A stretch of 47,044 bases of DNA from a bacterium (lineage in GTDB: Bacteria; Chloroflexota; Dormibacteria; Aeolococcales; Bog-877), in assembly GCA_021802045.1 (NCBI GenBank), contig JAKABB010000010.1, positions 1 through 47,044 on the forward strand. The letters run 5' to 3'. Numbering within the stretch: the first letter of the stretch is position 1; the number at the start of each line of letters is the position of its first letter. The position numbers were made by a program, and so were the translations under genes. The notes beneath the pieces are model-generated. The model ran no database searches and was not told where the DNA came from. It saw only the letters and a list, made by a program, of their open reading frames with translations. Positions 1 through 7,915 of this stretch are shown piece after piece.

Positions 1-796
1 GGGTGCGAGCGGGCGGACGCCGACGCCCCCGGGGCGCGCGGCCGGTGGGCGGACCGGCCCGCTCCCCAGCCGCACGACGGGTGTGGAGAGCCGGTCTCGC
101 CGACCAGGGCCCGGAGGGGGATCCAGAGGCCCAGGCCGCGGCGCCCGGCTCCGTGCCGGCCCCACCCAGGCGACCGCCGAGGGGATCCATTGGGCCCAGA
201 GCCCCCCAGCCGCCGTCGGTCGCTGCCGTCACCAGGCCAGAAGGCCGTGAAGGCGAGGAGCAAAGAGTGCAGGACGTCCAGGGACCGGGCCTGGATGGGC
301 GTCGGAGGGCCGCGAATTCAGCGCCGTTCTCGCGCAATCCACGTCGGAGTTCCAACCGTTCCTCGGTCTGGGGGTGGAAATCGTGTCACCGGCCGGTCGG
401 CGACTCTGCCCCGAGTTCCCCGGCACGGGGAACACCTGCGAGACCGCAACGGGATGACCCGATCGCCTCGTGCTCCTGCCCTGCACCATGAGGGGCCTCG
501 GGGCTCCTGGCGTTCGCGTCCGGCAACCTCAGACGGTGCGGAGGTGTCCCAACCCACCGGTCGAGGGGCGACACCCGATCGCCCCCGCAGGCCCAGGGGC
601 CGGCGGACGGCTTGGGCTCGCCGAGCCACCTCTCGAGGTCGGCACCGTCGATGGAGAGCTCTCTCATCTCCTCCCCCACACCGGCTTACCGCGGCGCGTC
701 CGCAAACTCGGTGGATGGTGGGGAGCTCGTCGGACTCGATCACCATCCTGCGCACCGGGCCGGGGGCGCTGATCGTCTCCGGCCCACCGCCCTTCC
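1..796. other. Gene-poor stretch at the left edge
   Basis: No recognisable gene. Open frames exist on both strands but none resembles a known family. The best candidate is a minus-strand frame from about 667 down to 386. It opens with residues MRELSIDGADLERWLGEPKP and has normal codon use for about 40 residues, then turns into low-complexity Arg/Gly/Pro text. It has a GGAGGAG directly against the ATG, which is too close for a normal ribosome site. It could be a gene remnant. The GC content is visibly lower than in the housekeeping blocks further right, as in the rest of 1-5100. Confidence 0.3.
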
Positions 797-828
797 GCAC
801 CATGCCCGGCCGCGGGCGGGCATGGTGC
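797..828 (-). terminator. Hairpin downstream of the Lon-like gene
   Basis: A perfect 12-bp inverted repeat (gcaccatgcccg at 797-808 and cgggcatggtgc at 817-828) has an 8-nt loop. It lies 43 nt past the stop codon of the minus-strand Lon-like gene. No T-tract follows, as is common for hairpin terminators in high-GC bacteria. Position and strength make a terminator the simplest reading. Confidence 0.5.
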
Positions 829-870
829 ACTTGCGTTGGGGCGGCGGCCGCGGTGCTCGAACCGGGTGGC

Positions 871-3331
871 TCACTCCGACGGGGGATCCGTCGCGCCCTC
901 CTTGGAGGCGGCAAACGCACGCAGGGCCTCGGCGTATCCGCGGAGCCGATCCTCGACCGCCCGATGGATGGTCCCCTCCGGGAATTTCCCTTGCACCCGT
1001 TGACCGCTGGGCACCCCGGTGAGCAGCTGGATGCCTTCGTCCACGGTGCTGACCGCCCAGATGTGGAAGACACCCTTGGCCACAGCGTCCACGACCTCGG
1101 AGGCAAGCATCAGGTTGCCGCGGTTGGCGGCCGGGATCCCCACCCCCTGATCGCCGGTCAAGCCCTGAGCTCGACACACCTCGAAGAATCCTTCGATCTT
1201 CTCGTTGACCCCTCCAACAGCCTGCACGTCACCGAACTGATTGATCGAGCCGGTGACCGCGATGCCCTGGCGAATGGGAATGCCAGAGAGCGCTGAGAGC
1301 AGGGCGTAGAGCTCGGTGGAGGAGGCCGAGTCCCCTTCCACCTCGTCGTAGGCCTGCTCGAAGGTGATGCTTGCTCGCAGCGCCAGCGGCCAAGTCTGAG
1401 CGTACTTCTCCGCCAGGTAACCGGAGAGGATGAGGAACCCCTTGGAATGGATCGGCCCGGAGAGATGGATCTCCCGCTCGACACTCTGGAGGATCCCCGG
1501 GCCCGCCGACACCCGCGCCGAAACCCGGCTCGGCTGGCCGAAGCGATGGTCACCCAGCTCGATGACGCTGAGGCCGTTCACACACCCCACGCGCTCCTGA
1601 GCGGTCTCGACCACCAGGACCCGATCCCGGATGAGCTCCCGGGTCATCTCCTCGATCAGGTTGGACCGATACCGCTTCTTGGCGACCGCCTGATCGACAT
1701 CGTCCGCACCGACTCTGCCGCGGCCACGGACCGAGGCCCAGTAGCTGGCCTCGTCGACTAGGTCGGAAATGTCCAGCAGCCGGGTGGAGAGCTTGCCCCG
1801 GTGGGCCCGGAGGCGCGCGCCCCATTCGACCACCCGGGCCACAGCGCCGCGGTCGAAGTGGATCAGGCCCGCCTCACGGACCCGGCGACTGATGAAGGCG
1901 GCATAGTCGAGGACGTGCTGCGGATCCCAGTCCATTTCCGGGGCGAAGTCCGCCTTGACCTTGAAGAGCTCACGGACATCCTCGTCGGCCACTTGGAGCA
2001 GCCGGTACAGGGCGGATGGCCCGATCAGCACCACCTTGACGTCCAACGGGATCGGCTCAGGGCGCAGGGTGGGGGTCGGCACCAACACCAACTGTTCAGT
2101 GAGGTTCTCCACCGCGACCTCGGCAGACCGCAAGGTGCGCTTGAGGGCCTCCCAGGAGAAGGGGTTGCGCAGGACATCCACCGCCTCCAGGACCAGGACG
2201 CCGCCGTTGGCCCGATGCAACGACCCCGCCCGTACATGGCTGAAGTCGGTGACCAGAGAGCCAAACCGGGACTCGTACTCGACCCGTCCGAAGAGGTTGT
2301 AAGGTCGGATTGCGCTCGACCACCACCGGCGCTGCCCGCAGGGAGCGGTTGTCGACCAGGACGTTGACGCGGTAGCGGGCCCCGTCATCGCTGGGTCGGC
2401 GCTGCTGCACCGCCTCCGCCGAGCCGTCATCGTCCCGACGCTCCCGCCGCCGCAGGCTACCGAGGTGATCGGGGACATCCGCCTCGACTGCGCCGAGGTG
2501 GTCTAGGACTGCCGGCTGGTCTTGGTATTTCAGGCGCAGGCCCGCCACCGCTGGCGCGACTGCGGCCAGCACCACGGTGCGATCGAGCTCAGCCAGCTTC
2601 TCGGCGGCCTCCTTCTCCAACTGGCGCACCTGGTGGGCATGGGCTTCAAGCCGCTCTTGGATCTCACGGCTGGCTCGTTCCAGAGCTGCACGCTCGTCGT
2701 CGGGCATGCTGTTGACTTCCTTGGCGCTCAGAGGCTGACCATCTCTCACCGGAACCACCGCGATGCCAAAGGGGGTAGCCTGGAGGGCGAAGCCGCGCGC
2801 GGTGGCGACGGCGTCCAGCTCGTGGCTCAACTCCTGGCGGCGCCCCTCAATCTCGGCGGTCCGATCGCGCCGGTGCTGCTGGTACGCATCGCCCTCGAAG
2901 GCCCGATCGAGGTCCCGGCGCACGGCTCCTATGAAGGCGTCCATGTCGGCGGCGAGCTCGACGCCGCGCCCCGGCGGAAGTGAGATCGCCACCGGCTGGC
3001 TGGGGCGCAGGAAGTTGTTCACATACACCCAGTCACCGGGAGTGGGACGCTCCGCTGACCAGCGCCGCAGGTGGTCCAGGACCGCAGTGGCGCGGCCAGA
3101 CCCAGGCGCGCCGGTCACGAACAGGTTGTAGCCCACGGTGTGGATTCCGAGCCCGAACTCCAAGGCGTCGACAGCCCGAGGCTGGCCCACGGTGCCCTTG
3201 AGGCTGTCGACCTCGGCGGTGCTGTCGAAGGGCAGCGAGGCCGGATCCAGGAGGCGTCGCAGTTGCCCCGGCTCCAGCTCGACGGCAGTGCTGGCCATGT
3301 CAGCCTGAGAAGCGCCGGCGTCCCGGTCCAT
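871..3331 (-). pseudogene. Lon-like ATP-dependent protease (LonB/COG1067 type), split by a one-base frameshift
   Basis: Two adjacent frames together give one protein of about 819 residues, near the usual length of this family. The upstream frame (start 3331) carries an AAA-type core with a P-loop-like GAPGSGR near residues 74-80; the usual Lys is Arg. It ends in VVVERNPT. The downstream frame resumes with YNLFGRVEYESRFGSLVTDF, a family hallmark. One extra base in the AA at 2301-2302 separates them. After repair, the proteolytic Ser-Lys dyad is intact: Ser668 in GDSAS and Lys711 in GVNEKIEG. Their 43-residue spacing equals that of E. coli Lon Ser679/Lys722. The start is supported by AAGGAG five bases before the ATG. 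The frameshift may be real inactivation or an assembly error. If repaired, it would be a cytoplasmic protein-quality-control protease. Confidence 0.85.
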
Positions 3332-3773
3332 GGTGGCTCCTTGACGGGCTGAATGCGGTGGGGACTCTGGTTCCTGTCACTCCACCGAGACGGAGGCACC
3401 CGGGGGTGGCGTGACAGCCGGAGGCAGGGGGACCCCAGATGACGGCACAGTACCGCGAAATCGGCCGGCAGGGCAGGTGCTCGGTGGGGGTCCGCCGCGT
3501 ACCGACAGCCGGGCGCTGGGGGGAGGGATCGGACCGAGCGCCAACCCGCGCCCGGGCATCTGGGTCCGGGGGCCGTCGCGGTCGTCGACTTCGACGTCGC
3601 ACACCTCCGACGTGCTGATCTCCTCGGGAGCCGTACTTCTCGAATGCCGACTGATAGTCGTAGCTGGGCAGACGGGATTGTCGGCCCCCACAGGTCGCCG
3701 GGCTCGTCACCACATCGGGTTCACGACCCGATGTGGTGACGAGCGATTCACCTGCCCGCGAAATGAGGCCACC
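3332..3773. other. Non-coding or remnant DNA between the Lon-like gene and the VapBC region
   Basis: No family-level match was found in any frame. Short frames on the minus strand are not convincing. The only clear structure is the long hairpin at 3702-3744, listed separately. Confidence 0.4.
3702..3744 (-). terminator. 19-bp perfect hairpin closing the VapBC operon
   Basis: The arms gctcgtcaccacatcgggt (3702-3720) and acccgatgtggtgacgagc (3726-3744) are perfectly complementary with a 5-nt loop. The hairpin lies 29 nt beyond the small frame that follows vapC on the minus strand. There is no T-run on either side. A terminator is likely, but a stem this long and perfect, in an otherwise degenerate stretch, could also be the mark of a mobile element or a protein-binding site. 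Confidence 0.5.
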
Positions 3774-3908
3774 CTATGCGCTGCGACGGTACTCGCGCAT
3801 GGTCCGGTGGACCACCTCGGAGACCGTGATCCACTCGGCACCCCAACCCTCCGCGGCCGTGGCCCGAGGAACGGGCGCCAGGCGAAGGGTGGCTGCGCTC
3901 TGGTTCAC
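3774..3908 (-). CDS. Possible 44-residue protein following vapC
   Basis: A GTG-initiated frame begins 8 nt after the vapC stop and ends in the residues ITVSEVVHRTMREYRRSA. This resembles the C-terminal helix of ribbon-helix-helix antitoxins (SEVVRxALREY pattern). It is too short to be a full antitoxin. It may be a remnant of a second antitoxin or a genuine small third gene of the operon. The evidence is only the sequence pattern and close spacing. No strong ribosome-binding site was seen. Confidence 0.3.
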   Translation of the reverse strand: MNQSAATLRLAPVPRATAAEGWGAEWITVSEVVHRTMREYRRSA

Positions 3909-3916
3909 GGATGCCG

Positions 3917-4300
3917 TCAGCAGGTTACGACCAAGACGGCGCGCCCGGATGCTTCTACTAGAGCCCGGATGTCGTCGGGGTCGCTGGTGATGATCCTATC
4001 CCCCGTGTTGGCGACAGCAACCACCGTCGCGTCGACGGCGTCGCCCCTGCCAGCACGCCCTAGGAGCAGCCCGGCCTCCTGGCCCAGAGACCGGTCGACC
4101 GCCTTGACGTCGACCGAACGAAGAAGTCGGGAGAGAACGGCTTGGCGACCTGCTGGGTCTCTGCACACTTGGGCGACGACCGCGCCGTTGCTCCGCAGCT
4201 CGAGCCCGCTGCCGTGCGCCACCCGCAGGCGGGCCGCGATGGCACGATCGCCCCGACCCAAGGCAACGAACGCACCTGCATCAAGGATGACTGCGCTCAC
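3917..4300 (-). CDS. vapC: PIN-domain ribonuclease toxin (VapC type)
   Basis: The protein has 127 residues, the usual length for VapC. It starts MSAVILDAGAFVAL, where the Asp of LDA is the first metal-binding acid of the PIN fold. A mid-protein acidic residue and the C-terminal DAVDATVVAVA and IITSDPDD segments supply the other expected acids. PIN toxins cleave tRNA or rRNA using magnesium. Here the toxin would be held inactive by the antitoxin encoded just upstream. The GTG start overlaps the antitoxin stop by 4 nt (GTGA), so translation is probably coupled. The function is inferred from fold and pairing; the RNA target cannot be read from sequence. Confidence 0.85.
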   Translation of the reverse strand: MSAVILDAGAFVALGRGDRAIAARLRVAHGSGLELRSNGAVVAQVCRDPAGRQAVLSRLLRSVDVKAVDRSLGQEAGLLLGRAGRGDAVDATVVAVANTGDRIITSDPDDIRALVEASGRAVLVVTC

Positions 4301-4551
4301 GCGGCTGGCTTCGTTCCCGAGGGCGAGGGCAGACCAAGCTCGGCGGTCGCTCGCCCAAGCTCGTCGGCGGTTAGCGACCCATGCTCCATTTCCCAGCTAT
4401 CGAGGAACTCGGCCAGCGCCTCCGCCCGCAGGCGGGCAGCGGCGGCGTCGGCCAGCCACCCCGACAGCCCGCGGCCGCTGCGCTGAGCCGCCGCGCGTAC
4501 TGCGTCACCGAGACCAGGATCGAACGAAACACTCAGCTTGTCTACCTTCAT
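4297..4551 (-). CDS. vapB: Antitoxin of the PIN toxin (VapB-like)
   Basis: The protein has 84 residues. The N-terminal KVDKLSVSFDPGLGDAVRAAAQ pattern is a short beta strand followed by a helix, as in ribbon-helix-helix DNA-binding antitoxins. The C-terminal part (EFLDSWEMEHGSLTADELGRA) would wrap the toxin. The frame stays open upstream, but ATG 4551 is chosen because the protein fold starts there and a -10 box lies 6 nt before it. No Shine-Dalgarno is present, suggesting leaderless translation. The gene overlaps vapC by 4 nt. It probably represses its own promoter through the palindrome just upstream. Confidence 0.8.
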   Translation of the reverse strand: MKVDKLSVSFDPGLGDAVRAAAQRSGRGLSGWLADAAAARLRAEALAEFLDSWEMEHGSLTADELGRATAELGLPSPSGTKPAA

Positions 4552-4557
4552 ACGCCC

Positions 4558-4589
4558 ATCATACCACGGTGGGCCATACCGTGGTATGA
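4558..4589 (-). promoter_or_regulatory. vapBC promoter and palindromic operator
   Basis: A 12-bp inverted repeat with a 7-bp spacer spans 4559-4589; its core arms are ataccacggt and accgtggtat. The start-proximal arm overlaps a TATGAT -10 box (minus strand, 4563-4558) that ends 6 nt before the vapB ATG. Binding of a dimeric antitoxin here would cover the promoter, the normal autoregulation of such operons. The palindrome is seen directly; its role is inferred. Confidence 0.7.
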
Positions 4590-5114
4590 CGAGAGGTGGA
4601 CCCAGTGCTGCTCCGTGTCCCTCACCTCTGAAGCGTCCAGGGGCCACGTCACTCTGTTTGGCCAGGCTCGATGCGCTCGACCCGGCCTGGTCGGGTGCTC
4701 TGGATCGCTTGCGACCTCGACCAAGTCCCCTCATATCGCCTCGTGCACCTGCGCTGCATCGAGATCGCGACCAGACCCGATGCCTTCGAGCAGACTGCGG
4801 CCCCGCAGATACCGAAAGCCGAGCCCAGGACCAGCGGGTGGGCTGTCTCGTGGTGGCCGGACCCCCTTGAACTGATCCACATCAACTGGCTCACTCTTCG
4901 GGAGTCGTGACCCCGACCCCCATCTCGGAGGGAAACGTTCAGCGCGCCCTCTTGACGTTCGTCCGGACCATGAGCCGGCTGTCGCCATCCCCGTGAGCGA
5001 GCACGCCCCCCCCGGGGGGACTCCTCCGAGCCAATTCAACCCGGTTGCGGCGGCTTCCAGAGGCCCTGAAAACCACCCTCTGGGGCAATCTTGCAACTCT
5101 CTGGGCAACAACCC
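4590..5114. other. Gene-free stretch between vapBC and tRNA-Ala
   Basis: No frame on either strand resembles a known protein, and codon composition is mixed. A short minus-strand stem (ccagagg with cctctgg around 5065-5095) follows the tRNA-Ala gene and could end its transcript. I searched by eye for a second copy of the tRNA 3' end that would mark an integration site and found none here. Confidence 0.35.
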
Positions 5115-5189
5115 TGGTGGAGCCGGCGGGAATCGAACCCGCGACCTCTTCCATGCCAAGGAAGCGCGCTCCCGCTGCGCCACGGCCCC
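5115..5189 (-). tRNA. tRNA-Ala (anticodon GGC)
   Basis: This is a complete 75-nt cloverleaf including an encoded CCA end. The acceptor stem is GGGGCCG paired with CGGCTCC and contains the G3:U70 wobble that specifies alanine. The anticodon stem CTTCC/GGAAG encloses loop TTGGCAT with anticodon GGC. The T-loop is TTCGATT. It reads GCC and GCU codons. The less GC-rich region 1-5100 abuts its 3' end, a classic site for integrated elements. Confidence 0.97.
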
Positions 5190-5298
5190 ACGACCGACCG
5201 ACGGACGGACAGCCCGCCACTCCCGGTGAACGACCGTCCAAGGGTAGCAGAGATCAGCCGCCGAGCCCCCGCTCGCCGGCGGCGACCCCTCGTCACCC

Positions 5299-5796
5299 TC
5301 AGCGGGCCGCGGTGAAGGCGGTGGCCAGCTTGGCCCGGGTTTCGGTCAGGTGCTCCGGAAGGACCTTGACGTCGGCCAGGACCGGCATGAAGTTGGTGTC
5401 CCCGGCCCAGCGCGGGACCAGGTGGACGTGGATATGCTCCTCGAAGCCGGCCCCGGCGATCCGCCCCTGGTTCCAGCCCCCGTTGAAACCGTCGCAGCCC
5501 AGGGCTCCCTGCAGCACGCGGACCGCCAGCTGCATCTCGGCGGTGATGGCCTGCAGGTCCGCCGCCGCCATCGCGCCCACATCCCCCCCATGCCGGTAGC
5601 TGGCGACCATGACGTGGCCGGGGTTGTAGGGGAAGCGGTTGAGCATGGTGAAGGCCCGGCGACTGCGATGCACCACCAGGCGATCGGCATCCTCCCCGGC
5701 TTGGGCCGGCGGCAGGCAGAAGATGCACGGCTGGGGCCGGCCGGCTCCCATCGAGTCGATGTAGACCATCCGCCACGGGGCCCAGAGATGCTCCAT
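5299..5796 (-). CDS. HIT-family nucleotide hydrolase/phosphorylase (Ap4A phosphorylase-like)
   Basis: The protein has 165 residues. It shows the histidine triad HIHVHLV at 121-127 (His121, His123, His125), the Pro-Gly-His of the HIT core near 59-61, and a zinc-type pair Cys24-x-x-Cys27. The N-terminal MEHLWAPWRMVYI is typical of the actinobacterial diadenosine tetraphosphate phosphorylase branch. The enzyme would act on dinucleoside polyphosphates in the cytoplasm. The start at 5796 is supported by GGAGG six bases upstream; the frame extends 29 codons further but that part lacks family similarity. It is divergent from the bS22 gene and probably shares the promoter interval 5797-5938. Confidence 0.85.
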   Translation of the reverse strand: MEHLWAPWRMVYIDSMGAGRPQPCIFCLPPAQAGEDADRLVVHRSRRAFTMLNRFPYNPGHVMVASYRHGGDVGAMAAADLQAITAEMQLAVRVLQGALGCDGFNGGWNQGRIAGAGFEEHIHVHLVPRWAGDTNFMPVLADVKVLPEHLTETRAKLATAFTAAR

Positions 5797-5938
5797 CCTC
5801 GCCTCCAACCAGGGATCGCTTGGCGCTGCGAATTCCCGACCCTGTAGACTACGCGGGACTCGGCGGGGTCGGATGGCGGTCACCGTGGCTGCCGGACGGC
5901 CAGCCCCTCAGCCAATCAGGCGGGACACAGCACTCTCC

Positions 5939-6031
5939 ATGGGCTCGGTGATCAAGAAGCGGCGCAAGAAGATGCGCAAGCACAAGCACAAGAAGATGCT
6001 GAAGAAGACCCGTTGGCAGAGGCGCGGCTAA
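5939..6031 (+). CDS. Small ribosomal subunit protein bS22-type (AURKAIP1/COX24 domain)
   Basis: This 30-residue, extremely basic peptide begins MGSVIKKRRKKMRKHKHKK and ends TRWQRRG. It closely matches the mycobacterial bS22 peptide (MGSVIKKRRKRM...), known from ribosome structures and annotated as an AURKAIP1/COX24-domain protein. It would bind rRNA in the small subunit. A TAGACT box at 5845-5850 could drive it with a leader of about 80 nt; no strong Shine-Dalgarno is seen. A strong terminator follows at 6060-6097. It lacks the last few residues of the mycobacterial version. Confidence 0.9.
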   Translation: MGSVIKKRRKKMRKHKHKKMLKKTRWQRRG

Positions 6032-6059
6032 CCGCTCACCCGGTCTGAGCGGACCGCTC

Positions 6060-6097
6060 CCCGGCGCAGACCGCCCCGCGGGGCGGTCTGCGCCGGG
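6060..6097 (+). terminator. Intrinsic-type terminator after bS22
   Basis: An 18-bp stem with no mismatches spans 6060-6077 and 6080-6097. The innermost pair must open to form the CGCG loop. It contains the repeat gcagaccgcccc and its complement. It lies 28 nt past the bS22 stop codon and before the promoter of tRNA-Ala(CGC). No T-tract follows; a C-tract does. Confidence 0.8.
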
Positions 6098-6150
6098 CCC
6101 CCCTGGCACTCTCCCGGCGGCCGGACGCGGCGCCGGCCCGGCCGCGCTCC

Positions 6151-6156
6151 TATACT
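6151..6156 (+). promoter_or_regulatory. -10 box of tRNA-Ala(CGC)
   Basis: TATACT lies 12 nt before the mature tRNA 5' end. The same arrangement is seen at tRNA-Arg (TAGACT, 11 nt before), which supports both. No clear -35 element is visible. Confidence 0.6.
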
Positions 6157-6168
6157 CAGGTTCCGCTC

Positions 6169-6241
6169 GGGGCGATAGCTCAGCTGGGAGAGCGCTGCCC
6201 TCGCACGGCAGAGGTCAGGGGTTCGAGTCCCCTTCGCTCCA
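6169..6241 (+). tRNA. tRNA-Ala (anticodon CGC)
   Basis: This is a 73-nt cloverleaf. Acceptor GGGGCGA pairs with TCGCTCC, again with the alanine-specific G3:U70 pair. The anticodon arm CTGCC/GGCAG encloses CTCGCAC, anticodon CGC, reading GCG codons. The T-loop is TTCGAGT. CCA is not encoded; the bases after the discriminator A are CAC. A dedicated tRNA for GCG fits the high GC content at third codon positions. Confidence 0.96.
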
Positions 6242-6360
6242 CACCACGTGGGCCCGGAGGGATCGGTCGGGATCGTGGCCGCCGCCGGGGCCGGCGGGAG
6301 GGCCGAGCTCGCGGCCCCGGGATCCCGGGGCCGGCCTGAGCCTGGACGGAGAGCCCGGGA

Positions 6361-7707
6361 TCAGGTGGGATCGTCGAGGTCGGCGAAGTACGCGTCCACC
6401 GCGTGGTCCAGCAGCTCGGTGGTGAGCCGGGCCTCCACCCCGAAGTAGGTGGCGGCGTGGACCAGCTGGTCCACCAGGTCGCGGGGCTGGCAGCCGTGCA
6501 GGGTCCGCCCCGCCTTGGCGAAGTGCACCTCGATCAGGTGGTCGACCGCGGCCTCGTCGTAGGGAACGCCCCGGGTGGCGCACACCCGCCGGAAGATCTC
6601 CCGGAACTGCTCCTCGGAGGGATTGGGGACCTTGACCTTGTAGCGCACCCGGCGCAGGAAGGCCTCGTCGACCAACTCCTTGGGCTGGAGGTTGGTGGAG
6701 AGGATCAAGAGCTCGCTGAAGGGCACCGCCACCGTGGTCCCGGCCCGGGCGATGTTGAGGAAGTCGTAGCCGGCCTCGAGGGGCACGATCAGGCGGTTGA
6801 GAAGCTCGCGGGGGGCGATCTGCTGGCGGCCGAAGTCGTCGATGAGGAAGAGGCCCCCGTTGGCCTTCAGCTGCAGGGGCGCCTCGTAGAAGCGCATCCG
6901 GCTGTCGAAGCCGAGGTCCAGTTCGCGCCCGGTGAGCTCGCCACCGGCCTTCACCACCGGGCGGTGGCAGAGCACCCAGCGGCGGTCGTGGGCGGGCAGG
7001 GCCCACTCCACCGGGCGGTGGTGGACCGGGTCGAAGAGCCGGATCACCTCCCCGTGGACGTAGAGGGCGTGGGGGACAAAGATCGGGTCCCCCAGCAGGT
7101 CCGCGCACGCGTCGGCGATGGAGCTCTTGCCGTTCCCCGGGGGGCCGTACAGGAAGATGGCCTGGCGGGCGCTCAGCCCCGGGCCCAAGCGGTTGAGGAC
7201 GGCGGGCGGCAGCACCAGGTGCCGCAGCGCCTCCCGCAGCTGGGGACGGGTCACGGCCGGGGCGTACTGGCCCTGGTGGCGGACCACGGCGATGTAGACG
7301 TCCAGGGGAATGGGGGCCGGGCCCGCGTACTGGCTCAGGTCCAGCACCTCGCGGGCCCGCTCGCGGCCGGCGGCGCTGATCAGGTACTGCAGGCCCTCGG
7401 CGAAGCCCTCGTTGGCGGCCAGGGGGCCGCGGACCCCGGTGGTGCCGCAGTGGCCCTCGTTGGAGAGGAACTTCAGCACCTCGCCCGCGACGCTCCAGGG
7501 CAGGCAGGCGTGGGCCGCCAGGTCCCGGCCGAGCATGCTGCCGTTGAAGTACAGGATCTTGAGCAGCAGGTCGCAGAGGAAGGAGAAGGGCAGGCCGGTG
7601 TCCTGGGCCGCGTGGGCCACCGGCGGGTAGCCGATCTGGGAGTCGAGGTGACGCTCGGCGACGGGGGCGACGGACATGCCCGGGCGGCTCTCGTGGAGGG
7701 GGCTCAC
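6361..7707 (-). CDS. AAA+ ATPase of unknown role with N-terminal helical/winged region
   Basis: The protein has 448 residues. Its N-terminal half (to about 180) is helical with a likely winged-helix segment (LCDLLLKILYFNG and EVLKFLSNEGHCGTTG). The ATPase core follows: Walker A GPPGNGKS, Walker B GGLFLIDDFG, sensor-1 ILSTNLQP, and an arginine-rich FLRRVRYKVKVP segment. The C-terminal lid is helical. No membrane segment, protease or nuclease domain is present. A similar stand-alone ATPase occurs in many actinobacterial and Chloroflexota genomes without assigned function. GTG 7707 is the longest start; ATG 7677 (MSVAPVAERH) is also possible. It is divergent from the penicillin-binding protein gene, whose promoter region it shares. 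Confidence 0.75.
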   Translation of the reverse strand: MSPLHESRPGMSVAPVAERHLDSQIGYPPVAHAAQDTGLPFSFLCDLLLKILYFNGSMLGRDLAAHACLPWSVAGEVLKFLSNEGHCGTTGVRGPLAANEGFAEGLQYLISAAGRERAREVLDLSQYAGPAPIPLDVYIAVVRHQGQYAPAVTRPQLREALRHLVLPPAVLNRLGPGLSARQAIFLYGPPGNGKSSIADACADLLGDPIFVPHALYVHGEVIRLFDPVHHRPVEWALPAHDRRWVLCHRPVVKAGGELTGRELDLGFDSRMRFYEAPLQLKANGGLFLIDDFGRQQIAPRELLNRLIVPLEAGYDFLNIARAGTTVAVPFSELLILSTNLQPKELVDEAFLRRVRYKVKVPNPSEEQFREIFRRVCATRGVPYDEAAVDHLIEVHFAKAGRTLHGCQPRDLVDQLVHAATYFGVEARLTTELLDHAVDAYFADLDDPT

Positions 7708-7915
7708 GGGCCCCGGCGGTTTCCTTGGCTCCGAGTGTGCCAGTCCGAGCCCCTAGTTGAGCTGCTTGGAACCGGGAGGTTGCCGGATCGTTGGTCGTGA
7801 CACAGCCGCGTCACGGCCGGAGCCCCCGCTCCCGACGGGCCCCGCCTCCGGCCGCCTGCCATAATGCCGCGAGGCCGCGCGGGCCGGGACCGCCTCCGCC
7901 GCCTTCCCCCTTCCC
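7708..7915. promoter_or_regulatory. Divergent promoter interval between the AAA ATPase and PBP genes
   Basis: CATAAT at 7860-7865 is a good -10 for the rightward penicillin-binding protein gene, leaving a leader of about 44 nt. No equally clear box was found for the leftward ATPase gene. No gene fits this interval. Confidence 0.4.

Noticed and set aside
386-667. Small minus-strand gene starting MRELSIDGAD
   Set aside because: Protein-like for about 40 residues only. The Shine-Dalgarno is too close to the ATG and no family matches, so it is noted only as a possible remnant.
2290-2310. Programmed ribosomal frameshift in the Lon-like gene
   Set aside because: The site reads CCG ACC TTA CAA on the coding strand. 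It is not a slippery heptamer, and P-site re-pairing after a +1 slip would be poor; no stimulatory structure is obvious.
5115-5189. Attachment-site duplication of the tRNA-Ala or tRNA-Arg 3' ends
   Set aside because: I looked for second copies of both tRNA ends across the window and saw none. The other boundary may lie outside.
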